Positions 1 to 5,590 of a DNA stretch of 5,590 bases are shown here, piece by piece. The notes below the pieces were generated by a model, which saw only the letters and a program-made list of their open reading frames with translations, was not told the DNA's origin and did not search any database. The translations under genes and the position numbers were made by a program. Source of the DNA: Candidatus Poseidoniaceae archaeon (GTDB lineage Archaea; Thermoplasmatota; Poseidoniia; Poseidoniales; Poseidoniaceae); NCBI GenBank assembly GCA_013329925.1, contig DUJK01000048.1:1-5590 (forward strand), given 5' to 3'. Each line of letters begins with the position of its first letter. Positions within the stretch are counted from its first letter, which is position 1.

Positions 1-239
1 TCTGAAAAGAATTCTACAATTATTTCTGGAGTTGGCATTTCTGCACCTAGAGTGATAAAAATATCCGGTAGACTTGGAATGGCGAGGATCGCATAAGGTA
101 TGCATAATGGCAATACGGCAATTCTAAGGTCGCCAACTATTTTTTGGGTTATTTCGTGACGTGGAGCAAACCACATAAGACCCCATATTGGGATAATATA
201 AATCGAAGATATCCAAAACATCACATTCTCTATTTCCAT
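1..239 (-). CDS. ABA4-like (DUF4281) family small membrane protein, C-terminus cut by window edge
   Basis: An open frame starts at ATG 239-237 and runs off the left edge after 79 codons without a stop. The translation begins MEIENVMFWISSIYIIPIWG, continues with a charged turn (APRHEITQ, residues 25-32), and has a second hydrophobic stretch at about residues 40-64. The pattern of a first helix ending in P-x-W-x-L, then a short A-P-R/W-x-x-T turn, then a proline-containing second helix resembles the ABA4-like family, small four-helix membrane proteins. The plant member ABA4 is needed for neoxanthin formation; roles of prokaryotic members are not settled. The start lies two bases after the stop of the upstream RND gene and has a strong Shine-Dalgarno inside that gene's last codons, so the two are very likely co-transcribed and translationally coupled. 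The family call is from motif memory over the N-terminal half only; an unrelated small membrane protein remains possible. That it is a real gene is much surer. Confidence 0.6.
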   Translation of the reverse strand, partial: MEIENVMFWISSIYIIPIWGLMWFAPRHEITQKIVGDLRIAVLPLCIPYAILAIPSLPDIFITLGAEMPTPEIIVEFFS

Positions 240-241
240 AA

Positions 242-3013
242 TTACTCCTCCTCAAGATACTTCAAAGCATCATACTGTAAGAATTTACTGTAAAATGCTG
301 GAAGTAGGATTAGACTTGATAATAGTGCTAAGGTAATGGCAACAACGAATGCTTGGCCAAATAGCTTTAGTGGCAATAGTGCGGATAAATTTAGCACGGC
401 AAATCCACCAGCCGTGGTAAGTGCTGCACCAAACATCGCTCTTCCAGTTGTGGCTGAGGCTTTTTCCACCCATTGTTGTTGATTCCCACGTGGGTTGTGC
501 TCAACTTCTTCTTCTAATCTGGTGGTAAAGTGAACTGCATAATCAACACCTAAACCGAGGGATAACGCGCCAATAGTTACGGTCTGAGCATTGATATTGT
601 ATCCGGTAAAGCCCATTATACCATATACCCAACAAACCACCATCATCAATGGTATCCACGAAACTATTCCTCTGGCAAAGCCTTGACTTAGATTCTTTTG
701 ACGCACTGAATGTATTGAAACTAACATGACTAAGATGACAATTGCGACGATAGCCGTTGATTGGACTGATGATGCGGCGACATCTGATGTTGTTTGAGCA
801 TTGATTAAGCTTCGACCACTAACTTTCAAAGTACCGTCATCTGGAATTTCTGCTTCAATTTGAGACAATAACTCCTCGATTCTATCATTTAGATCAACAG
901 TAGCTTGCCAATCCAGAGTATTGGCTTGGAAAGAGATCAGAGTTTGTTGTCCGTTTGAATGTAATAATGCACTAGATAATTGCCTGCCTGTATCATTGGT
1001 CAATAACCAATCAGAAAGGTCACTCCAACCATTACTTTCACCACTTTCAATTGAAATCATAATTTCATCCAGCGCAGCATATTGAGGTCTAGACTCATGA
1101 ATCAAATCCCAAAGGCCGTTTGGCACACCCGTTATGTCGGGACTAGCAGTTAATGCGGACATCGTCAAATTCCATGACTGCCAGCCGACATCACTCAAAA
1201 TATCACCTTCATAGACAATGTATAGTGGTGAGCGACTACTTTGGAACTCATCCGACATCAAGATGAAATCAGCAACCACTGGTATACTTTGGTCAAATTG
1301 ATCTCTTTGCTCAAACCCAACTTCTAATTGCTGGAAACCAATAAACATTGGAATAAGTAGTAATACCGCAATGACTCCAACTTTTACAGGTTGCCTTGAT
1401 AGGCGCCCCAAACCACTTGCTACCGGCCCTATTTCGATTTTACTTGCCTTGTCTAGTGGCAGCTTTTTGGGCGGTATCAAAGTCATTAATGCTGGCAGTG
1501 CAGAAATACTCAACAGGTAAATCAAGAATAGCCCAATCGCAATAACTGTCCCAAATACTTGCAGGAAAGTAAGTGCTGAAAATCTAAATGAAAGGAATCC
1601 AACTACATCGGTAAATATTGCAATCAATAAAGCGATTGAGGTGAAAACCGTCCCTCGGCGGATTGCCAGTTTTTTTGCTTCGAAAGAAAAGTCTCTCATG
1701 GTTTCAGCCGATGCACCCTCTGGAGAATTCTTCAATTCCTCCCGTATCCTCAACACTATGTGTAAACCATAATCCACTCCGATAGCCAACAATAGCACCG
1801 GGATTGAGTTCATCGCCGCATTGAAAACCATATTTACTCCAAAGAATTCTAACCAACCTGAAAGACCGTAAGTAGCTGCGATTGCGAAAATCGTCAAAAC
1901 CATCACATATGCGGTCTCTCGCTTACTGCGGAAATTAAACCAAAGAATCAAGGCTAGTAAAAAGAATGCTGAACTGGTAAGAATGCCAATCTCTTTACCC
2001 AATGTCTCAGTTGAACCAACGCCAAATTGAGCAAAGGAAAAACTTCTAATCTCATCATCACCGATATCTTGTTGAAGTTTTTCGACCAGTGATTCAGACC
2101 ATTTTGTGATGTCATTTTGCGTGGAATCAAAATCTGTAGCAGCCTTTCCATGAACCACTGGGTCGTTGCTTATCACCAAAGTAGTGATAACTGGACCAGA
2201 CATATTCCACGGGTCGTTTCGATCATCGACTGGAATATTAGACACTATTGATTCTCTAAAATCAATATCCTGTAGACCTTTCATCATATTTAATTGTCCG
2301 AAAATTGGTCCTGAATTGGCCGCAATTAATCCAAGTTCTTGTTGAGATTTATTCTCCAGCATCAACGACGATAATTGATCAATCAGTCCGTCTAGTTGAT
2401 TTGATAAGTCGTCACTAGAATCAATTCTAGCCAACCAAGATTCTGGACTGGAAAAATCCCACTCAATTAGCCGTTCAGCAGTAACTGGTTGAAATTCAGG
2501 TATTGCTGAGGAGGCGGTATTTAGTAACTCTAATGAGGAGCCTAAACTAGAGGAATTAGATTGCCTTACTAACTCGATAGAAGTGGACAATTCACTAAGC
2601 CAACTTGCTGAGTGGAATGAATCTTGTAATGTATGCCATTGGATAACCGAACTGGCCATTCCAGCATTTGGTTGAGTACCAAACAATGGATAGTGGTATG
2701 GTTGAAAGTTCTCATCCAGCAATAATTGTGCTTCAATATACGCCAACTGAGTCCATGTTTCTTGGACTAACAAATCTCCTTGATCTACTTCACCGATAAT
2801 TCGAACAAAATCAACTGAAGCCTGATATTCATCTTCAATGTCATTAAGCAACGATACCGTTTCATTATCGGGGAAAAACCCATCCTCACTGTTGTCAAAC
2901 TTCAGATGCATTGCCCCAGAGGACAGTAAAATTACTACTGCGAACAAACAAGCCAAAACCGTACGTGGTTTGTCAACACTCTTTTCAGTAAGAGCAAAGA
3001 AGGGATTTCGCAT
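242..3013 (-). CDS. RND superfamily (MMPL/COG1033-type) membrane exporter
   Basis: This 923-residue protein has the full duplicated RND layout. Helix 1 is at about 17-33, followed by a large outer domain (34-342). Helices 2-6 lie at about 343-360, 367-386, 396-421, 455-475 and 482-512. Helix 7 is at about 544-560, then a second, smaller outer domain (561-752), then helices 8-12 at about 753-768, 782-801, 806-829, 859-879 and 884-907. Both fourth helices carry the G-x-D-Y-x-x-H signature: G412-V-D414-Y-G-L-H418 and G822-V-D824-Y-A-V-H828. In the MMPL/HpnN/Patched-like branch these acidic residues lie in the proton-relay region. The expected role is proton-driven export of lipids or other hydrophobic molecules; the substrate cannot be read from sequence. 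Length is normal and no frame break is seen. The start ATG 3013 places a short charged N-terminus before helix 1. The ABA4-like gene follows by two bases. Confidence 0.93.
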   Translation of the reverse strand: MRNPFFALTEKSVDKPRTVLACLFAVVILLSSGAMHLKFDNSEDGFFPDNETVSLLNDIEDEYQASVDFVRIIGEVDQGDLLVQETWTQLAYIEAQLLLDENFQPYHYPLFGTQPNAGMASSVIQWHTLQDSFHSASWLSELSTSIELVRQSNSSSLGSSLELLNTASSAIPEFQPVTAERLIEWDFSSPESWLARIDSSDDLSNQLDGLIDQLSSLMLENKSQQELGLIAANSGPIFGQLNMMKGLQDIDFRESIVSNIPVDDRNDPWNMSGPVITTLVISNDPVVHGKAATDFDSTQNDITKWSESLVEKLQQDIGDDEIRSFSFAQFGVGSTETLGKEIGILTSSAFFLLALILWFNFRSKRETAYVMVLTIFAIAATYGLSGWLEFFGVNMVFNAAMNSIPVLLLAIGVDYGLHIVLRIREELKNSPEGASAETMRDFSFEAKKLAIRRGTVFTSIALLIAIFTDVVGFLSFRFSALTFLQVFGTVIAIGLFLIYLLSISALPALMTLIPPKKLPLDKASKIEIGPVASGLGRLSRQPVKVGVIAVLLLIPMFIGFQQLEVGFEQRDQFDQSIPVVADFILMSDEFQSSRSPLYIVYEGDILSDVGWQSWNLTMSALTASPDITGVPNGLWDLIHESRPQYAALDEIMISIESGESNGWSDLSDWLLTNDTGRQLSSALLHSNGQQTLISFQANTLDWQATVDLNDRIEELLSQIEAEIPDDGTLKVSGRSLINAQTTSDVAASSVQSTAIVAIVILVMLVSIHSVRQKNLSQGFARGIVSWIPLMMVVCWVYGIMGFTGYNINAQTVTIGALSLGLGVDYAVHFTTRLEEEVEHNPRGNQQQWVEKASATTGRAMFGAALTTAGGFAVLNLSALLPLKLFGQAFVVAITLALLSSLILLPAFYSKFLQYDALKYLEEE
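245..253 (-). promoter_or_regulatory. Shine-Dalgarno for the ABA4-like gene
   Basis: On the minus strand the bases read GAGGAGGAG, a near-ideal anti-16S match. The core GGAGG (251-247) is 7 bases from ATG 239-237. The site overlaps the last three Glu codons of the RND gene and fixes the downstream start. It is the only convincing Shine-Dalgarno at any start in the window, as expected for an internal cistron. Confidence 0.85.
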
Positions 3014-3104
3014 ATTTGTGTTATCGGAGTTTTCCTTATAGTGATGTGGTATTGTCCACGAGTGATTAGACTCAATTCAAGAGAATTAGATTAGTAACGA
3101 GAAC
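3014..3104. other. Spacer between the acidic protein gene and the RND gene
   Basis: A 91-base gap between two co-directional minus-strand genes. It holds the candidate RND TATA element. A 5-bp hairpin (AATTC/GAATT at 3074-3078 and 3083-3087) is the only inverted repeat seen, with no T-run after it. Whether the acidic gene reads through into the RND gene cannot be decided from sequence. Confidence 0.5.
3035..3041 (-). promoter_or_regulatory. Candidate TATA box for the RND gene
   Basis: The minus strand reads CTATAAG, 22-28 bases ahead of ATG 3013. No Shine-Dalgarno lies between it and the start (the bases before ATG are ataacacaaat). This spacing would put transcription start at or next to the ATG, a leaderless mRNA. 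It would mean the RND gene has its own promoter rather than depending on the 233-residue gene upstream. Short AT-rich matches are common, so this is tentative. Confidence 0.4.
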
Positions 3105-3806
3105 TCATTCTTCGTATGGCTGCCAGTCTTCATCGCCTTCCATTCTGTACCACCAATAACCGTCTTCATCTTCAAACCATTCAGTGCCATCTTCATCAAC
3201 AGAATAACCGTCTGGATAATCACCTTCTTCTTCGGCACTTGGATCAACCATACCAGTTTCTTCCGTGATTTCTTGTTTGACTCGATAAATTTCTTCATCA
3301 GCATCGGCAAACACCCTATTTACTGCACCAATGTTAGCGACGTGATCGCCTTTCCTGATAGCATCGTCAGATTCTTTCAAGAACTCTTGCGCCATTTTAT
3401 TTTTGTAATCCTCAAACTCATCGCGGCCAAATCTGCCAGTAAATTCATTGCCTTTGGCTTTCATTAAATCGTCTAAACTTTGGCGCTTTTTGCCCTTAAT
3501 TACTGGGGCATCAGGAGCATCACCCATGTAAAAAGGGTCATCATCTTCATCCATTTTTGGAAATGTTCTACCTTCAGGGTCTGCTTCCTCAATCGCTTCG
3601 ATGATCAAGTCATGTTCTTCTTCGTCGATTTTGTCCTCATCGTAGTTTTCCGCAGTGATACTGACCAATTTTTGCAAATTTTTGGCTAGCATCCGGTCGT
3701 TGACACTAGCCTCAACCAATTTATCGACTTGCTTGAGAAGACGTTCGTAAGGACTCCCGGCGATGGCACCGAAAATCTTACCCATACGACCCTTCTTCTT
3801 CGCCAT
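3105..3806 (-). CDS. Highly acidic hypothetical protein with aromatic WW-like C-terminal tail
   Basis: This 233-residue protein is soluble, with no signal peptide or membrane helix. By hand count it has 64 Asp/Glu (27%) against 31 Lys/Arg. Residues 1-12 are a basic head (MAKKKGRMGK). Residues 19-75 look helical, with amphipathic stretches and an I-D-E-E-E-H-D-L segment (60-67) like short helical-hairpin domains. Residues 84-110 are an acidic then basic linker; 125-185 is a second helical region. The tail 197-233 holds ten aromatics (including W210, W218, W219, Y220, W228) on an acidic background; W210, the D-G-Y-W-W-Y block and W228-Q-P resemble a WW domain, though two residues shorter between tryptophans than usual. 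WW folds bind proline-rich peptides, so a protein-docking role is conceivable; no enzyme motif is seen. The start ATG 3806 is supported by its basic head and a TATA-like element. It diverges from the JAMM gene. Function is unknown. Confidence 0.85.
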   Translation of the reverse strand: MAKKKGRMGKIFGAIAGSPYERLLKQVDKLVEASVNDRMLAKNLQKLVSITAENYDEDKIDEEEHDLIIEAIEEADPEGRTFPKMDEDDDPFYMGDAPDAPVIKGKKRQSLDDLMKAKGNEFTGRFGRDEFEDYKNKMAQEFLKESDDAIRKGDHVANIGAVNRVFADADEEIYRVKQEITEETGMVDPSAEEEGDYPDGYSVDEDGTEWFEDEDGYWWYRMEGDEDWQPYEE

Positions 3807-3832
3807 GCTTAGTAGTCAAACCCATCCATTAT

Positions 3833-3840
3833 CAATTTAA
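3833..3840 (-). promoter_or_regulatory. Candidate TATA box for the acidic protein gene
   Basis: The minus strand reads TTAAATTG, 27-34 bases ahead of ATG 3806. The bases just before the start (gactactaagc) contain no Shine-Dalgarno, consistent with a leaderless or nearly leaderless transcript. The element lies within the first copy of a 14-base direct repeat. Confidence 0.35.
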
Positions 3841-3867
3841 TCATCACAATTAAGGATACTTTTCATC

Positions 3868-3875
3868 AATAAAAT
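3868..3875 (+). promoter_or_regulatory. Candidate TATA box for the JAMM protease gene
   Basis: AATAAAAT lies 23-30 bases ahead of ATG 3898. The intervening bases (cattctagccctacacgatagc) lack a Shine-Dalgarno. The spacing favours the ATG at 3898 over the in-frame ATG at residue 10 and suggests a leaderless mRNA. Confidence 0.4.
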
Positions 3876-3897
3876 CATTCTAGCCCTACACGATAGC

Positions 3898-4644
3898 ATG
3901 GTTGAGAAGTGGCTTGAAGAAATCATGACTTCATACAATCATGATTCATTTGAAGCTAGAGACTCTTATACTGCTCAAGTATATATGCCTGGAAAACTAT
4001 TCCAAGATTTGGTTTGGTGGGCATTACAAGCACTACCTGATGAAATCTTGGTGGGATTGGATATTGATGCCAATAGACGGCCAAGTAAGGATACTGAAGA
4101 GTTATTTGTCAGTGAGCAGCAAGTCGAAGGATTATTTCAAGGCCAGGGTTTTGTGATAAGTGAAGCACACATTGTTAATCGCGGAGATTCATACTCAGTA
4201 CACCATTTACCTGAGGATTGGACCGATGATATTTTTGCTCCGTCTAGAGGGGCAAGGGCAGGACGATTCACTCACTGGTTGCATACCCACCCAAATGCTC
4301 CTGCAATACCAAGCGGTGCTGACGCTGATGCATCGCAAGAAACTTCTGGCATAGACTTAATCTTAGGCTTAAGATTCTCGCCGTCCGGACCACTACCTTG
4401 GTTTGATGATGTTGAAGGCAAAAGACGCATTCTTGGAAAAGAGGCTACATTAGAGAATAAACAGCAAACTAAGCGACGATTATTTGGTGGGACACAATTG
4501 CCAGTAATTGGCATGGCCCCTAGTGGGCATATGATCCATGAGGTGCAATTAATCGCTTTTCACAAAACTGGTTTGGGAGTCAATGTGATTTTCATTGACG
4601 ACCAAGATTTACCGTATGGCTTTGAATCACTAATTACTCAATAA
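3898..4644 (+). CDS. JAMM/MPN (JAB) domain zinc metalloprotease
   Basis: This 248-residue protein carries a complete JAMM signature, H-x-H-x7-S-x-x-D: H129-T-H131-P...S139-G-A-D142. In known JAMM enzymes (archaeal AF2198, Rpn11, CSN5, AMSH) the two His and the Asp bind zinc, the Ser supports the oxyanion hole, and an upstream Glu on the first strand acts as general base. The Glu fits E49 in P47-D-E-I-L-V-G-L, matching the family's P-x-E-x-x-G-L strand after an amphipathic helix (about 31-46). Later segments (I152-F160, Q217-F221, V228-I233) look like core strands. No signal peptide or membrane helix is seen, so it should be cytoplasmic. The expected activity is cleavage of isopeptide or peptide bonds, in archaea often removal of ubiquitin-like SAMP proteins. 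No ubiquitin-like, E1 or E2 gene is in the window. The region between the signature and the C-terminal strands (about 161-200, charged) looks like a loop insertion. Start chosen from TATA spacing. Confidence 0.88.
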   Translation: MVEKWLEEIMTSYNHDSFEARDSYTAQVYMPGKLFQDLVWWALQALPDEILVGLDIDANRRPSKDTEELFVSEQQVEGLFQGQGFVISEAHIVNRGDSYSVHHLPEDWTDDIFAPSRGARAGRFTHWLHTHPNAPAIPSGADADASQETSGIDLILGLRFSPSGPLPWFDDVEGKRRILGKEATLENKQQTKRRLFGGTQLPVIGMAPSGHMIHEVQLIAFHKTGLGVNVIFIDDQDLPYGFESLITQ

Positions 4645-4687
4645 TTCAAAACGTGCCAAAAATTACACCATTTGCCAGTAGATTTGC

Positions 4688-4694
4688 AAAATAA
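4688..4694 (+). promoter_or_regulatory. Candidate TATA box for the 275-residue protein gene
   Basis: AAAATAA lies 21-27 bases ahead of GTG 4715 and 33-39 bases ahead of the alternative ATG 4727. No Shine-Dalgarno precedes either. The spacing fits the GTG a little better. The 70-base spacer (4645-4714) also allows read-through from the JAMM gene. Confidence 0.35.
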
Positions 4695-4714
4695 CCTTAG
4701 ACTACCTTGAACGA

Positions 4715-5542
4715 GTGAACCAATCTATGAGTTTTGAAGGGGTAAATGCGGGCCAAGAGTTGTATAAAATAATTTTAGAAAAACAATATGAAGACTTTTC
4801 TAAATATTATATCGCTGAGATGAGTTATGATGATTTTTCCTGTAAAGTTGATGTAGAGTATCGAATAAAACATGGCGTATTTCCATTATTGGATGAAAAA
4901 ATGTCACACAACTTACCAGTTGTTGTTTTAGAAGTTGGCCGTAAATTGATAAAAGAAATTGAAGATTATTTAGAGGAGCCTGATGTTGATTATACTTCTT
5001 ACCAACAAAATCTGGAATTATATCCAAAGATTATGAAAGCATGTTATGATAATTTTATGCCGCAATATAGCGGTGATTTATCATATGATGAATATTGTTG
5101 TAAAGCAGACATACAATATCGAATTGAGCATAATTGCTTTCCTCATGATGATGAATATCAAATGGCTGCTAGGCTGATGAACTGTGCTATAGATTTGGGC
5201 AAAAAAATGATTGAGAAGATAGATCATAGTATTGATGAGGTCATGTATGATGATATGATTGAGACTGCTGCTGATGTATTATGGGATTGTATAACTGATT
5301 TCCTCAATAGCCCTTTTCACAAATTCATTTCTCAAGAACATGGTTATCATTCTTCACGAAGATTCCCTAAAAAATTGATTTACGACGAAGATGTAAGTAC
5401 ATCATTCGAACATTTTTGTTCAGGCGACACCAGTCAAATCATCGAGGATGCGTTCAAATGGCTGCGAAAGAAAAAATACATTCGGATTGTTGAGCAAGGT
5501 AAAAAATCTAAGTACGACATCTGTGAATTAGTCGATGTTTGA
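4715..5542 (+). CDS. Hypothetical protein: two tandem ~73-residue modules plus possible winged-helix tail
   Basis: I do not recognise this 275-residue protein. Residues 16-88 and 102-174 are an internal duplication: 16-61 aligns without gaps to 102-147 with 20 of 46 identities, sharing S-Y-D, C-K-x-D, Y-R-I-x-H, F-P and D-E. Each copy ends in a predicted helix (around 67-86 and 150-172). Residues 175-200 look helical. Residues 236-271 (helix about 239-252, then Y-I-R-I-V-E, a Q-G-K-K-S-K turn and Y-D-I-C-E-L) resemble the last helix and beta-wing of a winged-helix domain, which would suggest nucleic-acid binding. There are nine cysteines but no clear zinc-knuckle spacing. No signal peptide or membrane segment is seen. 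Start is GTG 4715, or ATG 4727 (residue 5), both before the first module. GC in sampled 60-base lines is about 28-33%, against roughly 37-53% in the neighbours, hinting at a different history. It follows the JAMM gene on the same strand. Confidence 0.82.
   Translation: MNQSMSFEGVNAGQELYKIILEKQYEDFSKYYIAEMSYDDFSCKVDVEYRIKHGVFPLLDEKMSHNLPVVVLEVGRKLIKEIEDYLEEPDVDYTSYQQNLELYPKIMKACYDNFMPQYSGDLSYDEYCCKADIQYRIEHNCFPHDDEYQMAARLMNCAIDLGKKMIEKIDHSIDEVMYDDMIETAADVLWDCITDFLNSPFHKFISQEHGYHSSRRFPKKLIYDEDVSTSFEHFCSGDTSQIIEDAFKWLRKKKYIRIVEQGKKSKYDICELVDV
4760..5236 (+). repeat. Coding tandem duplication (two modules, 258-base offset)
   Basis: Module A spans codons 16-88 (4760-4978) and module B codons 102-174 (5018-5236). 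The first 46 codons align ungapped at a 86-codon offset; module B has one extra residue before its last helix. The DNA has diverged, so this is an old duplication kept at protein level rather than a recent DNA repeat. Confidence 0.8.
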
Positions 5543-5557
5543 ATAATTCATGTGATT

Positions 5558-5578
5558 GATTGATAGATATCATCAATC
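5558..5578 (+). terminator. Possible hairpin downstream of the 275-residue protein gene
   Basis: GATTGAT (5558-5564) and ATCAATC (5572-5578) can form a 7-bp stem with a 7-base loop, 15 bases after the stop. The left arm can slip, since GATTGAT also occurs at 5554-5560. No T-run follows, so it is a weak terminator candidate; it could be an operator for a gene beyond the window. Confidence 0.25.
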
Positions 5579-5590
5579 CTTGCTGGATTA

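Larger units (their letters stand above)
3831..3878. repeat. Imperfect 14-base direct repeat in the divergent promoter region
   Basis: The copies are atcaatttaatcat at 3831-3844 and atcaataaaatcat at 3865-3878. They match at 12 of 14 positions and are 34 bases apart start to start. Each overlaps the TATA-like element of one of the two divergent genes. They could be paired regulator sites or simply two similar AT-rich promoter elements. Confidence 0.45.

Noticed and set aside
242..3013. SecD/SecF identity for the large membrane protein
   Set aside because: Twelve helices in one chain with duplicated G-x-D-Y-x-x-H motifs and two large outer domains fit MMPL/COG1033 exporters, not SecDF.
3074..3087. 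Hairpin AATTC/GAATT between the acidic and RND genes as a terminator
   Set aside because: The stem is only five AT-rich base pairs, no T-run follows, and such palindromes are expected by chance at this composition.
3086..3310. Minus-strand open frame of 74 codons overlapping the end of the acidic protein gene
   Set aside because: It is a frame-shifted shadow of the 233-residue gene, rich in Lys/Met from GAA/GAT-rich codons read out of frame, with no start signal.
3273..3689. Two plus-strand open frames (64 and 69 codons) opposite the acidic protein gene
   Set aside because: They are antisense to acidic codons and give Phe/Ile-rich translations typical of antisense GAA/GAT; no start signals.
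3105..3806. EF-hand calcium site around residues 54-68 of the acidic protein
   Set aside because: The spacing of acidic residues around Ile60 does not match the DxDxDGxIxxxE loop; it is better read as a generic acidic helix.
4272..4514. Minus-strand open frame of 80 codons opposite the JAMM gene
   Set aside because: It overlaps the catalytic region of a well-supported gene and shows no family features.
3105..5542. A ubiquitin-like conjugation or defence operon around the JAMM protease
   Set aside because: Neither neighbour ends in Gly-Gly or shows beta-grasp, E1 or E2 motifs, and the acidic gene is divergent, so the window alone does not support such a system.
4639..5550. The sequence aataattca occurs right at the stop codons of both plus-strand genes
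   Set aside because: Nine AT-rich bases shared around stop codons are likely coincidence; no longer similarity extends from them.

Overview
The window looks like archaeal DNA, most probably from an uncultivated marine euryarchaeon of the Marine Group II (Poseidoniales) type. This is an inference. It rests on moderate-to-low GC, TATA-like elements about 21-34 bases ahead of four start codons with no Shine-Dalgarno (a leaderless-transcript layout), a strong Shine-Dalgarno only at the internal gene of a probable operon, a stand-alone JAMM/MPN metalloprotease, and a very acidic protein with an aromatic WW-like tail of a kind I associate with that group. No rRNA, tRNA or marker gene is present to confirm it.

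Layout: four complete genes and one cut by the left edge. On the minus strand, read right to left: (1) a 233-residue acidic cytoplasmic protein of unknown function (3806-3105); (2) a 923-residue RND/MMPL-type membrane exporter (3013-242); (3) two bases beyond its stop codon, the start of a small membrane protein resembling the ABA4-like (DUF4281) family, running off the left edge (239-1). Genes 2 and 3 almost certainly form one transcription unit. On the plus strand: (4) a 248-residue protein with a complete JAMM metalloprotease signature (3898-4644), divergent from gene 1 across a 91-base spacer; (5) a 275-residue protein of unknown function (4715-5542), clearly AT-richer than the rest, built from two tandem copies of a ~73-residue module plus a C-terminal segment that could be a winged helix.

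The left half is membrane biology: an RND exporter coupled to a small polytopic protein of a family linked to carotenoid metabolism in plants. The right half is cytoplasmic: a probable isopeptidase/protease of the Rpn11/CSN5 superfamily with no ubiquitin-like, E1 or E2 partner in view, and an orphan repeat protein. No mobile element, CRISPR array or RNA gene was found. No gene-free stretch exceeds about 92 bases. The best leads for something undescribed are the duplicated 275-residue protein and the acidic WW-like-tailed protein sharing a divergent promoter region with the JAMM protease.
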